From Asinibacterium sp. OR53 (lineage in GTDB: Bacteria; Bacteroidota; Bacteroidia; Chitinophagales; Chitinophagaceae): DNA of 64,000 bases. Each line of letters opens with the position of its first letter. Within the stretch, counting starts at the first letter, position 1. The notes under the pieces are model-generated. The model ran no database searches. It worked only from the letters and a program-made list of their open reading frames with translations, and had not been told where the DNA came from. The translations under genes and the position numbers were made by a program. Location: assembly GCF_000515315.1 (NCBI RefSeq), contig NZ_KI911562.1, forward strand, positions 2,316,501 to 2,380,500, read 5' to 3'. Shown piece by piece: positions 55,110 through 63,999 of this stretch.

Positions 55110-55958
55110 ATGAAATATCCCTTACAAACCATTGTTGCCGAAATTCAAAAGCAGGAAAGAAAATTATCTGCTGAAGCATCCAGCTTCATTGATGAGGCTT
55201 ACAGAATGACAATCTATCTTCAGGAATTACTGCGTACCGTCAAAGAAGATGTATTGAAAGAAGGCTTTGCCAATAAAGCCGAAGAAATCCATTTTTTCAA
55301 ACTGGTGAAACCGAACATTCTCGGAAAGCTGATTTACTACAACAAGGTTTATCGGATTGAAACAGCTTGCCCCGCAGATAACGGGAATTTGCATCAATGC
55401 TATTTTGCTTTACAACTCCGGGAGTTGAAACAGGAATATAAAGAGCATATCTGCAATTCGGATTTTTACAGGTATTATCGCTCCGGCAGGACTGACCGTG
55501 ACGAAACCTATTATACGCTGGGAAATATCAATTACAATGATGGATTAAATAGCTTTGTTTTTGAGATTGACCCGCAATTCTCGACCTACTTTGATTACAA
55601 GGTGGCAAAAATCGTAGCCAATGAATTAATCTATAACTACCTCACGACAAAACTAAGCCCTGAACAAAGCCCGGATGCACTGTTGCAGGACAGTGATACC
55701 AAAGATATTTTTTGGACACAAACAAAAAATGCCCTCATAGAACTGATTTATGCGCTTCACGCTGTCGATGCTGTTTCACACGGCAAATTGGGCATTCGCA
55801 AAATCAGTATGGTGTTTCAAATCCTGTTCCGTGTTTCACTTAGCGACATTCATAATAGCTTCCATCGTATGAAGACCCGTGCAGGCTCACGTACTTTATT
55901 TTTAGACCAACTGAAATACAGTTTAGAGGAATACATGGATAAGGAAGATACGGCATAA
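55110..55958 (+). CDS. rteC: RteC-like regulator of element excision
   Basis: A 282-residue protein of the RteC family. Landmarks are EIQKQERKLSAEASSFIDEAYRM in the N-terminal part, EIHFFKLVKPNILGKLIYYNKVYRIETACP (in parts, FFKLVKPNILGKLIYYNKVY), YYRSGRTDRDETYYTLGNIN and, in the C-terminal winged-helix-like part, GIRKISMVFQILFRVSLSDIHNSFHRMKTR (in parts, FQILFRVSLSDIHNSFHRM). In CTnDOT, RteC activates transcription of the xis2c-xis2d-exc operon and so triggers excision. No rteA or rteB is present upstream, so its own control must differ. Confidence 0.92.
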   Translation: MKYPLQTIVAEIQKQERKLSAEASSFIDEAYRMTIYLQELLRTVKEDVLKEGFANKAEEIHFFKLVKPNILGKLIYYNKVYRIETACPADNGNLHQCYFALQLRELKQEYKEHICNSDFYRYYRSGRTDRDETYYTLGNINYNDGLNSFVFEIDPQFSTYFDYKVAKIVANELIYNYLTTKLSPEQSPDALLQDSDTKDIFWTQTKNALIELIYALHAVDAVSHGKLGIRKISMVFQILFRVSLSDIHNSFHRMKTRAGSRTLFLDQLKYSLEEYMDKEDTA

Positions 55959-56189
55959 TCTTCCTTTTTAATTTAAGGAATAAGGACAGCATCATGGGTG
56001 CTGTCTTTTTTTTGCCCGTTTGCCTATATGTGTGTATAGACAAATCCACCCTTTGAAATACCCAACGCACATAGTAAAAAGCAAGAAACTGTTACACAGT
56101 AGGACTTTACAGCAATTGCAAAAAAAAATAAAAAAGTGCCTTTTTGATAGACACGTATCGGAAGACAGCCCCAGCCAAACGCTACAATT

Positions 56190-56220
56190 TTGTACAGTGA
56201 ACATTAAGCAATTGTACAAT
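56190..56220. promoter_or_regulatory. Repeated TTGTAC palindromes before the excisionase gene
   Basis: TTGTACAG (56190-56197) and the perfect palindrome ATTGTACAAT (56211-56220) are 21 bases apart, about two turns of DNA, and the second overlaps the start codon at 56219. They are candidate sites for RteC or for autoregulation by the HTH proteins. Confidence 0.45.
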
Positions 56221-56569
56221 GAATATTATAACCATAGAAGAAGAAACATGGAAGCAGCTTAACGAGCGCATCAAATCCATTAGCGAGTATATCCTGAAAT
56301 TGGATAACACCAGCTACGATAGTCTTTGGCTCAATAACCATGAAGTCTGCCAATACCTCCGCATCAGCGAAAAGACCCTTTGGCGTATGCGTACCAAAGG
56401 TGAAATAGCCTATTCCAAAATGTACGGGCAATACTACTACACCATAGGAGCCATAAAGAATATGCTCAATGCCCATGCCGTACAGACCAGTGAGGAATAT
56501 ATGCAGGAGCTTATGGCAAAGGGCAAAAGCTACATCGAAAAAGGAAGAACGATAAAGTCGGGAAAATAA
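56219..56569 (+). CDS. Excisionase-like HTH protein (Xis2c-like)
   Basis: A 116-residue protein with a MerR/excisionase-type helix-turn-helix (HTH_17) at about 42-92: DSLWLNNHEVCQYLRISEKTLWRMRTKGEIAYSKMYGQYYYT (in parts, NNHEVCQYLRISEKTLWRM and GQYYYTIGAIKNMLN). The N-terminal 40 residues are a helical region (WKQLNERIKSISEYILKL). By position directly after rteC it corresponds to xis2c of CTnDOT, which bends DNA at the attachment sites during excision. It precedes a paralogous gene by 16 bases. Confidence 0.85.
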   Translation: MNIITIEEETWKQLNERIKSISEYILKLDNTSYDSLWLNNHEVCQYLRISEKTLWRMRTKGEIAYSKMYGQYYYTIGAIKNMLNAHAVQTSEEYMQELMAKGKSYIEKGRTIKSGK

Positions 56570-56585
56570 TTAAAACGTACCAGCT

Positions 56586-56894
56586 ATGAACATAGACAGA
56601 ATGGAATTTTTTGCGTGGATGGAGCGTATCATGGAACGTTTCGATATTTTGAAACAACACATCATAGATATACAGAAGCAACGCAATACCATAGACGGCG
56701 AAGAACTTTTGGATAACCAAGACCTCTTGCAAATGTTGAAAATCAGCCACCGCTCCTTACAGCGTTACCGCTCATCCGGCAAGCTGCCATATTATACCAT
56801 CAGCGGAAAATTGTACTACAAATTATCTGACGTACACCAGTTCATAAGGGATAGTGTAAATGCTCCCCTGCAACGCACAAAGGACAACGAGTGA
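56586..56894 (+). CDS. Second excisionase-like HTH protein (Xis2d-like)
   Basis: A 102-residue protein of the same design as its upstream neighbour: an N-terminal helical stretch (MEFFAWMERIMERFDILKQ) and an HTH_17 domain (LDNQDLLQMLKISHRSLQRYRSSGKLPYYTISGKLYYK, in parts LQMLKISHRSLQRYRSSG and LPYYTISGKLYY). By position it corresponds to xis2d. In CTnDOT, Xis2c and Xis2d are both needed with IntDOT to form the excisive complex. It is followed by about 85 bases before the orf3-like gene. Confidence 0.85.
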   Translation: MNIDRMEFFAWMERIMERFDILKQHIIDIQKQRNTIDGEELLDNQDLLQMLKISHRSLQRYRSSGKLPYYTISGKLYYKLSDVHQFIRDSVNAPLQRTKDNE

Positions 56895-56979
56895 CAAACA
56901 GTGCCACACAAAGACAGGTACGGCTACGCCGTACCCGCTTCATTTATTTTCGGACGATAACATTTAAAATATCATTAGT

Positions 56980-58482
56980 ATGAGCGAGCAAATAACAGAA
57001 ACAGTGCAGCAAGAGCCGCAGCAAAGCACACCCCAAAATCCACAGCAAACTCCTGAACAGCTTTCGGATGTTTTGCTGGTGATGGATAAAGAAAAAAAGA
57101 CCATCCAAGCAGTTACAGGTGTTGACGAAAACGGCAACCTGAAAACCGTTGATGCCAACAAGAAAAATCAAAACGCATTTATGCGGGTAGATAAGAGCGG
57201 CGATTTCTTTTCCAACTTCTTCTCCAACTTTTGGCGACAGCTTAAAGACCCTACCCGTTTTTCATTTTTCAAAGTTCCTGCACAGGATGCGGTTGAAACA
57301 GCCGAAAAAATGCAACAACAAGTGAATGCCCCTACCAAAGAAGGTGAGGCTATTATGGCAAAGCATGAAGTGAAGGAGCCAAAGGAACCACAACAAGAAA
57401 ACAAAAAAGATATGGAAACAACACAAGTACCGCAGGCAAAGCCCGAAGCGACACAGGCAACACCTCCAACAAACGACTATCGTTTTAAAGCAGATGATAT
57501 TGATTGGAAAACGCTGGCGCAAATCGGCATAACCAAAGAACGACTGGAAAAAGACAATACGCTGGAAATGCTTTTAAAGGGCTATAAGACCAATAAGGTC
57601 TATCCTGTGAGCATCAATTTTGGTTCTGCCATCATCCGTTCGGAAGCAAGGCTGGGACTTCAAAACGGAGAAAACGGAATGCCTGTATTTGTGATGTATG
57701 GCGTTCGCCACGAACCCAACCTGCATACGCCCTTTTTCGGGCATGAATTTACCAAAGAGGATAAAGAGAACCTGCTCAAAACCGGGAATATGGGGCGTGT
57801 GGTAGAATTGACCTATCCCAAGACCGGAGAAAAAATACCGTCCATTATCAGCATTGATAAACTGACAAAGGAAGTTATCGCCTTGCGGCAGGACTGGATA
57901 AAAGTTCCTGACGACATTGGAGGGGTAAAACTTAGTGCTGAACAAAAGCAAACTTTATACGAGGGAAAATCCATTTACATAGAGGGTATGGTTTCGCAGA
58001 AAGGGAAAACATTCAGCAGCGATATTCAATACAATGCCGATAAGCGTTTTCCTGAATACCTTTTTGAAAGAGGCGCAAATTACAAGCAATCCCAAAACCA
58101 GCAGCAGGCACAATCGCAGGACAATCCACGATTGTACAGGGGCAAGGAATTTAATGATGAGCAGTACAAAAAGCTCACGGAAGGCAAGACGATTTATGTT
58201 TCTGATTTCATGGATGGCAAAGGACAGCCTTATAAGGGCTACGTTACACTGAATGCCGAAACAGGCAAATATGATTTCAATTTCAGAAACCCGGACAAAC
58301 TGAAAGACAAGATTGTTCCGGCAGATACCCACAAAACGCAGGTAGCCGTCAATTCGGAGGGGAAAACCAATGAGGCGACCAAGAATATCAACGAACCATT
58401 AAAATCCCAGCAAACCACTCCTATCAATGAGCAGCAGCAGGAACGACAGGAACCAGCTAAATCCAAAGGCATAAAAAGATAA
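56980..58482 (+). CDS. Orf3-like DUF4099/DUF3945 protein of the excision operon
   Basis: A 500-residue soluble protein, rich in Gln, Lys and Glu. It starts with a low-complexity Gln/Pro stretch (QQEPQQSTPQNPQQTPEQL), then a short conserved block (SDVLLVMDKEKKTIQAVTG), another low-complexity linker, a DUF4099-like region (DIDWKTLAQIGITKERLEKD) and DUF3945 repeats (GVKLSAEQKQTLYEGKSIYIEGM and YRGKEFNDEQYKKLTEGKTIYVSDFMDGKG, in parts). These proteins occur only on Bacteroidota conjugative elements, between xis2d and exc, and their role is unknown. It ends 18 bases before topB. Confidence 0.85.
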   Translation: MSEQITETVQQEPQQSTPQNPQQTPEQLSDVLLVMDKEKKTIQAVTGVDENGNLKTVDANKKNQNAFMRVDKSGDFFSNFFSNFWRQLKDPTRFSFFKVPAQDAVETAEKMQQQVNAPTKEGEAIMAKHEVKEPKEPQQENKKDMETTQVPQAKPEATQATPPTNDYRFKADDIDWKTLAQIGITKERLEKDNTLEMLLKGYKTNKVYPVSINFGSAIIRSEARLGLQNGENGMPVFVMYGVRHEPNLHTPFFGHEFTKEDKENLLKTGNMGRVVELTYPKTGEKIPSIISIDKLTKEVIALRQDWIKVPDDIGGVKLSAEQKQTLYEGKSIYIEGMVSQKGKTFSSDIQYNADKRFPEYLFERGANYKQSQNQQQAQSQDNPRLYRGKEFNDEQYKKLTEGKTIYVSDFMDGKGQPYKGYVTLNAETGKYDFNFRNPDKLKDKIVPADTHKTQVAVNSEGKTNEATKNINEPLKSQQTTPINEQQQERQEPAKSKGIKR

Positions 58483-58500
58483 TCACTAAAAGAAAAAAAT

Positions 58501-60582
58501 ATGAAAGCAATTATAGCCGAAAAACCAAGCGTAGCCCGTGAAATAGCCGCCCTGTTGGGAGCCACCGATAAAAAGGATGGCTACATAGCAGGTAACGGCT
58601 ATCAGGTTACGTGGGCATTCGGGCATTTGGTCGGACTGGCAATGCCGGAAGATTATGGGCTATCGGGCTTCCAAAGGGAAGCCCTGCCCATATTGCCCAA
58701 TCCTTTTTTACTGACGGTACGGAAAGTAAGAAAGGAAAAGACATACGTTCCCGATAGCGGAGCGGTAAAGCAGTTGAAAGTTATTGAACAGGTTATTGGT
58801 CGGTCGGATAGTATTATCGTTGCTACCGATGCCGGACGTGAGGGCGAACTCATTTTCAGGTACATTTATGAGTACCTGAAATGCAGTAAGCCCTTTCAGC
58901 GTTTATGGATAAGTTCATTGACCGAAAAAGCCATTAAGCAGGGTTTCGATAACCTGAAACCCGGAAGTGATTTTGACGGGTTGTACCGTGCCGGACAAGG
59001 GCGAAGCCAAGCCGATTGGTTGGTGGGCATTAATGCTTCGCAGGCATTGAGCATTGCAGGGCATGGTGTGTATTCGCTGGGGCGTGTGCAAACACCCACG
59101 CTTGCGCTTATCTGTAAACGTTATTTGGAAAACAAAAACTTTACTGTCAAAAAGTATTGGCAGATACAGTTAGAACACCGCAAAGAGTTTACGGATTTTA
59201 AAAGCCTTTCCAAAACCAAATGGGAAGATAAAAAGCTGGCAGACGATACGCTCAAATCCATTGAGCGTGCCGGAACTGCTACCGTTACCGCAGTAGAAAC
59301 CAAAACCGTTACAGAGCAACCTCCGTTGCTTTTCGACTTAACAGGATTGCAAAAGGAAGCGAACAAAAGGCTGTTTCTGACTGCCGAAGAAACACTGAAC
59401 ATTGCCCAAAGCCTGTACGAAAAGAAACTGATTACCTACCCTCGTACCGGAAGCAAATACATACCCGAAGATATTTGGGCTGAAATCCCCGCTTTGGTAA
59501 GGTCATTGGAAGCAAGGGCTTCCTGTAAAGAAGCAGTTGGAAAATTGAAATGGGGTCGTTTCAATAAACGCATCGTGAATGATGTAAAAGTAACCGACCA
59601 CCACGGTCTGCTCATCACCGAAACAATCCCCTCAACATTGCCCTTAAATGAAGAAGCTATTTACGACATGATTGCCCTGCGTTTGGTGGAAGCCTTATCA
59701 CAAGCCTGTACCAAAGAAATAACAGACGTTTCATTACAGGCTTTGCATTATGATTTTTTGGTGAAAGGCAGTAAAATTATTGAAGCAGGCTGGCGTGGCA
59801 TCAAAAGGAACTTTAGTGATGAAGATAGCGAGCCAGTACAGGAATTGTCGGAACTAAAAGCAGGCGATGAACTGAAAATTAAAACTGCCGAAGTGTTGGA
59901 GAAAAAGACCAAGCCGCCCGTACTCTATACGGAAGCAGATTTGTTATCTGCAATGGAAAATGCCGGAAAGGAAATAGCGAACGAAGATGAGCGTAAAGCT
60001 CTGCAAGGTATCGGCATTGGTACGCCAGCCACAAGAGCCGCCATTATAGAAACCCTTTTTAAAAGGGATTATATCAGGCGTGATAAAAAAACGCTCGTTG
60101 CCACAGAAAAGGGATTGCAGGTTTACGAAGCCGTAAAGAGTAAAAGGATTGCCGATGTTGCCATGACTGCCGAATGGGAAATGGCTTTACAAAAGATTGA
60201 GAACAACGAAGCCGATGCAACGGGCTTTCACCAATCAATGGAAGTCTATACTTCATCCGTAACGCAGGAATTGTTGAGCATGAACATAGCAAGCCATAAT
60301 CATCCTGAACTGACCTGCCCCAAATGCAAAGCACGTAAACTGCTCATCCGGGATAAGGTTGTCAAATGCCCCGATGAGGCTTGTAACTGGCTTCAATACC
60401 GTAATGTGTGCGGTGTACAATTGAGCATTGCCGAAATCGAAAACCTTGTGAACAAAAGAAAGACCAGTCTTATCAAAGGCATGAAAAGCAAGGCGGGTAA
60501 GAAATTCGATGCTTTTATCATACTGAAAGATAACGGCGAAAGCTCTTTTGAATTTGATAATACCACAAGCAAAAAGAAATGA
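58501..60582 (+). CDS. topB: DNA topoisomerase III (Exc-type)
   Basis: A 693-residue type IA topoisomerase. The Toprim domain begins MKAIIAEKPSVAREIAALLG and contains IVATDAGREGELIFRYIYEY with the metal-binding acidic residues. The domain with the active-site Tyr has LITYPRTGSKYIPED. Near the C-terminus is a zinc-ribbon-like CPKCKARKLLIRDKVVKCPDEAC (in parts, CPKCKARKLL and VKCPDEACN). The CTnDOT homologue Exc is encoded in the excision operon and has topoisomerase activity, though it is not essential for excision in vitro. Its stop overlaps the next start as ATGA. Confidence 0.95.
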   Translation: MKAIIAEKPSVAREIAALLGATDKKDGYIAGNGYQVTWAFGHLVGLAMPEDYGLSGFQREALPILPNPFLLTVRKVRKEKTYVPDSGAVKQLKVIEQVIGRSDSIIVATDAGREGELIFRYIYEYLKCSKPFQRLWISSLTEKAIKQGFDNLKPGSDFDGLYRAGQGRSQADWLVGINASQALSIAGHGVYSLGRVQTPTLALICKRYLENKNFTVKKYWQIQLEHRKEFTDFKSLSKTKWEDKKLADDTLKSIERAGTATVTAVETKTVTEQPPLLFDLTGLQKEANKRLFLTAEETLNIAQSLYEKKLITYPRTGSKYIPEDIWAEIPALVRSLEARASCKEAVGKLKWGRFNKRIVNDVKVTDHHGLLITETIPSTLPLNEEAIYDMIALRLVEALSQACTKEITDVSLQALHYDFLVKGSKIIEAGWRGIKRNFSDEDSEPVQELSELKAGDELKIKTAEVLEKKTKPPVLYTEADLLSAMENAGKEIANEDERKALQGIGIGTPATRAAIIETLFKRDYIRRDKKTLVATEKGLQVYEAVKSKRIADVAMTAEWEMALQKIENNEADATGFHQSMEVYTSSVTQELLSMNIASHNHPELTCPKCKARKLLIRDKVVKCPDEACNWLQYRNVCGVQLSIAEIENLVNKRKTSLIKGMKSKAGKKFDAFIILKDNGESSFEFDNTTSKKK

Positions 60583-61457
60583 ACAACAATATAATCATAA
60601 GCCAAAAGGATATAGAAAGCCTTATCTATGCGGTTCGGGGCAAACAGGTCATGTTTGACAAAGACCTGGCTCAACTGTATCAGGTGGAAACCAAAATACT
60701 GAACAAAGCCGTGAAAAGGAATATTGAGCGCTTTCCTGAAACATTCTGTTTTCAGTTGAGCGATGAGGAAAGCGAAACTTTGAGGTTCCAAATTGGAACC
60801 TCAAACGCCGGACGTGGCGGACGGCGTTATTTGCCCTACGTATTTACAGAACAAGGCGTAGCCATGTTGTCGGCAGTGTTGCGTAGCGATATAGCCGTGA
60901 AGGTGAGCATTGAGATAATGAATGCCTTTGTTGAAATGCGAAAACTGTTACTGGATAATGCCGGGCTGTTTTCCCGCATGGATAAAATTGAACTCAAACA
61001 GATTGAGGCAGACGGCAGGTTTGAGGAAATATTTAAAGCACTGGAGGGCGGCAAACTGCACAGTGAAAAAGGTGTTTTCTATGACGGGCAGATATTCGAT
61101 GCCTATGCTTTTGTTTCGGGTATTATCCGAAGCGCACAAAGGTCTATTATCCTTATTGACAATTATGTGGACGATACGGTGCTTACGCTGCTGGGAAAGC
61201 GTGGGCAGACCGTATCTGCCACTATCTACACCAAAAGCATCAGCAATCAGCTACAACTCGATGTACAACGCTACAACAGCCAATACCCAGCTATAAATGT
61301 TCATCCTTTTGCCCATGCACATGACCGCTTTCTTATCATTGATGGAGCGGAACTGTACCACATCGGGGCATCATTAAAGGATTTGGGCAAGAAATGGTTT
61401 GCCTTTTCGAGAATGGACATTGAAGTAGGTAAAATGCTTCAGAACCTTTCTCCATAA
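60579..61457 (+). CDS. ORF6N-domain protein with PLD-like C-terminal domain
   Basis: A 292-residue protein whose ATG overlaps the topB stop. The N-terminal ORF6N domain (about 8-100) has IYAVRGKQVMFDKDLAQLYQ, VKRNIERFPETFCFQLSDEE and RYLPYVFTEQGVAMLSAVLRSD. The C-terminal part (about 160-285) has QIFDAYAFVSGIIRSAQRSIILIDNYVDD, then HDRFLIIDGAELYHIGASLKDLGKKWFAF (in parts, HDRFLIID and HIGASLKDLGKK), which is a phospholipase-D-like pattern with Arg in place of the Lys of HxK. ORF6N modules are phage-type DNA-binding regulators. The PLD-like half may be catalytically dead or act as a nucleic-acid-binding module. It is a common passenger of conjugative elements. Confidence 0.85.
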   Translation: MNNNIIISQKDIESLIYAVRGKQVMFDKDLAQLYQVETKILNKAVKRNIERFPETFCFQLSDEESETLRFQIGTSNAGRGGRRYLPYVFTEQGVAMLSAVLRSDIAVKVSIEIMNAFVEMRKLLLDNAGLFSRMDKIELKQIEADGRFEEIFKALEGGKLHSEKGVFYDGQIFDAYAFVSGIIRSAQRSIILIDNYVDDTVLTLLGKRGQTVSATIYTKSISNQLQLDVQRYNSQYPAINVHPFAHAHDRFLIIDGAELYHIGASLKDLGKKWFAFSRMDIEVGKMLQNLSP

Positions 61458-61487
61458 CACCCCCCTTTGAATTTTCAAGGGAGCACT

Positions 61488-62516
61488 TCAATAGAATTTC
61501 TTCTTTAACAACGTACTTGCTCTTACCAAGAGTATCAACACAGGAACTTCCACAAGTGGGCCGATTACGCCCACAAATGCCTGCGGTGAATGAATACCAA
61601 AAACGGCTATGGCTACGGCTATAGCCAATTCAAAGTTGTTTCCTGTAGCTGTAAATGCAATTGATGCATTTTTGTCGTAAGGAATATTTAAAGATTTACC
61701 AATAAAGAAACTCACGAAAAACATGAGTACAAAATAGATGATTAAGGGTATTGCTATTTTTACTACGTCCATTGGCAACTCTACTATTTTATCCCCCTTA
61801 AGACTGAACATTAATACGATGGTAAATAGTAAAGCATACAATGTAATGGGTGATATTTTGGGCGCAAATATTCTATTGTACCATTCTATCCCTTTTGATT
61901 TTACCAGTATGTAACGGCTTATAAATCCCGCCAAGAATGGAATACCCAAAAATATCAATACACTTTCCGTTACATCTTGAATGGATACACTTACATTGAA
62001 ATTCGCTAAACCTAATTTATTGGGTAATATGTTGATGAACAACCAAACTAAGAAGCTGTAACTTATTATCTGAAAGATGCTGTTTAACGCTACCAGCAAT
62101 GCCGTATATTCCCTGTTGGCTTTTGCTAAATCACTCCAAACAATTACCATTGCGATACATCTTGCCAAACCTATCAGTATTAAGCCTGTCATATAATCGG
62201 GTTCATTCCGTAAAAACAAAACGGCTAATCCGAACATCAGCACAGTACCAATAACCCAATTGAGCAATAAGGATAAGCCGATTACTTTTTTATCCTTTAA
62301 TGCTTTCGGTAGTAATGTATAATCCACTTTTGCCAACGGAGGGTACATCATCAGTATTAAACCTATTGCTAAAGGAATGTTTGTAGTGCCTACGGCTAAA
62401 GCGTTTGTAACTTTTGAAATACCTGGAAAGAAATGCCCTAATCCTACGCCTGCCACCATTGCAAGAAATATCCATAAGGTAAGGTAACGGTCAAGAAATT
62501 TTAATTTTGGCTGCAT
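61488..62516 (-). CDS. arsB: ACR3-type arsenite efflux transporter
   Basis: A 342-residue membrane protein with ten hydrophobic segments starting at [27 protein letters not shown]3 signatures are [40 protein letters not shown] with the conserved Cys essential for arsenite transport, and [20 protein letters not shown]. It exports As(III) using the proton-motive force. It is the last gene of the minus-strand ars operon and starts three bases after the arsC-like stop. The gene is also called acr3; it is not related to the ArsB of plasmid R773. Confidence 0.93.
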   Translation of the reverse strand: MQPKLKFLDRYLTLWIFLAMVAGVGLGHFFPGISKVTNALAVGTTNIPLAIGLILMMYPPLAKVDYTLLPKALKDKKVIGLSLLLNWVIGTVLMFGLAVLFLRNEPDYMTGLILIGLARCIAMVIVWSDLAKANREYTALLVALNSIFQIISYSFLVWLFINILPNKLGLANFNVSVSIQDVTESVLIFLGIPFLAGFISRYILVKSKGIEWYNRIFAPKISPITLYALLFTIVLMFSLKGDKIVELPMDVVKIAIPLIIYFVLMFFVSFFIGKSLNIPYDKNASIAFTATGNNFELAIAVAIAVFGIHSPQAFVGVIGPLVEVPVLILLVRASTLLKKKFY

Positions 62517-62519
62517 TGG

Positions 62520-63134
62520 TTATCGGCTGATTTTTGAGAATATATAAAACATTTCGGTTGCAATCTGCAAACTTCTTTCGGCATATACCTTTGATTGCTC
62601 CGGTGTATTGTCTGAAATTTTAGGGTCTTCAAATGTAATGGGTATTCTTTTTTCTGCCCCAGCAATAAAAGGACAACCCCCATCTGCCTGCGAACAGGTC
62701 ATGATAGCTGCAAACGCTGATACAGGGTTAAAAAGGTTATCATATTTTTTTGAAAAGCCAATTACGGGCAAAGCATTGGCACTGTACTTTATTGCATATA
62801 CCGGATTATTGCTATCTACAATTTTGAAAATAGAGAAGCCCTGATTTGTCAAGGTTTCTGCTACTTTCGGAAACAATGCTGTTTCTTCCGTACCGCCCGA
62901 ATAACAATATACATTTGGAATGCTAAAGTGTGCTGCCGCTACCTGCGCCCAAACTTGTGATAGATGGCTTCTGCGTGAATTGTGAGTGCAAATGAAATTT
63001 AGGTTTACATTTTCCCTGTTAATTACTTTTTGCTGTACAAAATCTATTAGCGGTTGTAACGTAGCTTTACGTTCTTCGTCAATTTTTTGATTAGCAATAA
63101 TATTGTTTACCGTTTCTATTAAATCCTTATACAT
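62520..63134 (-). CDS. arsC: ArsC-like (low-molecular-weight phosphatase fold) arsenate reductase or related protein
   Basis: A 204-residue protein with the LMW protein-tyrosine-phosphatase fold. The P-loop is FICTHNSRRSHLSQVWAQVAA, a CX5R motif with Cys as the nucleophile, and the second active-site region is CSQADGGCPFIAGAEKRIPITFEDPKIS (in parts, MTCSQADGGCPF and AEKRIPITFEDP). The extended length compared with the 130-residue thioredoxin-dependent ArsC is typical of Bacteroidota ars operons, where it is annotated as arsenate reductase or protein-tyrosine-phosphatase. It probably reduces As(V) to As(III) for export. Confidence 0.88.
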   Translation of the reverse strand: MYKDLIETVNNIIANQKIDEERKATLQPLIDFVQQKVINRENVNLNFICTHNSRRSHLSQVWAQVAAAHFSIPNVYCYSGGTEETALFPKVAETLTNQGFSIFKIVDSNNPVYAIKYSANALPVIGFSKKYDNLFNPVSAFAAIMTCSQADGGCPFIAGAEKRIPITFEDPKISDNTPEQSKVYAERSLQIATEMFYIFSKISR

Positions 63135-63152
63135 TTTAATTGGTTTTAGTAT

Positions 63153-63626
63153 TTAGCAACAACCGGAATTTGGCGTGCAGCAAGATGTTTGATTTACTGG
63201 CAACTCGGATAAATTCTTCTTTTGTTTTTCAGACGGAATAACGCACGCATCTTGTGCCAAGCAAGCTGTTGTTTTGCTTTTTAGCACAAAAGTTTCTCCA
63301 TTAAAATCCAAGTCATATTTTCCGATAGTGTCCGATTGATATTCTACCTCAATTTCAAAATCCTCAATACCTAATTTCTCCTCCGAAAGTTTAATAATGT
63401 TCAAAAGTTTGGCTGGCTTTAATCGGTGTTCATAGTCGTTAGCGTTCCAGAGCTGAAAATTGACAACCTTTTCATTTCTGATGGTTCCGCCACAGTCAAT
63501 AAAATGTTTGGTAATAACACCTACTTCCGTAACGTGAAAGTGTTCCGGTACAAATGTGCCATTTTCCAAATGAAATTCGACATTGCCCAACGTTGGCAAG
63601 ATTTCTTTGATTTCTGATAGCTTCAT
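63153..63626 (-). CDS. DUF6428 family protein of ars operons
   Basis: A 157-residue soluble protein. It begins MKLSEIKEILPTLGNVEFHLENG, followed by VPEHFHVTEVGVITKHFIDCGGTIR with several His residues, and ends in a Cys-rich tail (KTTACLAQDACVIPSEKQ and NQTSCCTPNSGCC). The family is regularly found between arsR and arsC in Bacteroidota, and the His and Cys residues suggest that it binds metalloid, for instance as a chaperone. Direct evidence for its role is not known to me. It ends 18 bases before the arsC-like gene. Confidence 0.82.
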   Translation of the reverse strand: MKLSEIKEILPTLGNVEFHLENGTFVPEHFHVTEVGVITKHFIDCGGTIRNEKVVNFQLWNANDYEHRLKPAKLLNIIKLSEEKLGIEDFEIEVEYQSDTIGKYDLDFNGETFVLKSKTTACLAQDACVIPSEKQKKNLSELPVNQTSCCTPNSGCC

Positions 63627-63684
63627 CGTTTTTTATTTAATTGTTATATTGCTTTATTGCGATTGATATGTTCAAAAAAAATGC

Positions 63685-63999
63685 TTAACAGCATTTATCA
63701 ACTCCTACATTATCCACAAAGAAAGTATTGAGTTCCTTTTTAACCTGTTGCCAAACATTTTCATCAATACAGTAGCATACACTCGTACCCTCTATATTTC
63801 CCTTAATGATGCCAATGTTTTTTAATTCTTTTAAGTGTTGCGAAATTGTAGCCTGAGCCAATCCTAATTCCTCTACCAGGTCGTTACAGATACACGCATT
63901 CTGCTTGATAATGTATTGCAGGATAGCGATACGGGCAGGATGTGCCAATGCCTTTAAAGTAATGGCTAAACTGTTTTGTTGCTCTGTAAATATTTCCGT
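63685..63999 (-). CDS. arsR: ArsR-family metalloregulator (5' end outside window)
   Basis: At least 105 residues are visible; the frame is open to the window edge with no start seen (TEIFTEQQNSLAITLKALAHPAR...). The winged helix-turn-helix covers LAHPARIAILQYIIKQNACICNDLVEEL, with CIC as a likely As(III)-binding cysteine pair, LGLAQATISQHLKELKNIG and GNIEGTSVCYCIDEN. The C-terminus VGVDKCC adds two cysteines. ArsR represses the ars operon until arsenite or antimonite binds. It is the first gene of the minus-strand operon arsR-DUF6428-arsC-acr3. Confidence 0.93.
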   Translation of the reverse strand, partial: TEIFTEQQNSLAITLKALAHPARIAILQYIIKQNACICNDLVEELGLAQATISQHLKELKNIGIIKGNIEGTSVCYCIDENVWQQVKKELNTFFVDNVGVDKCC

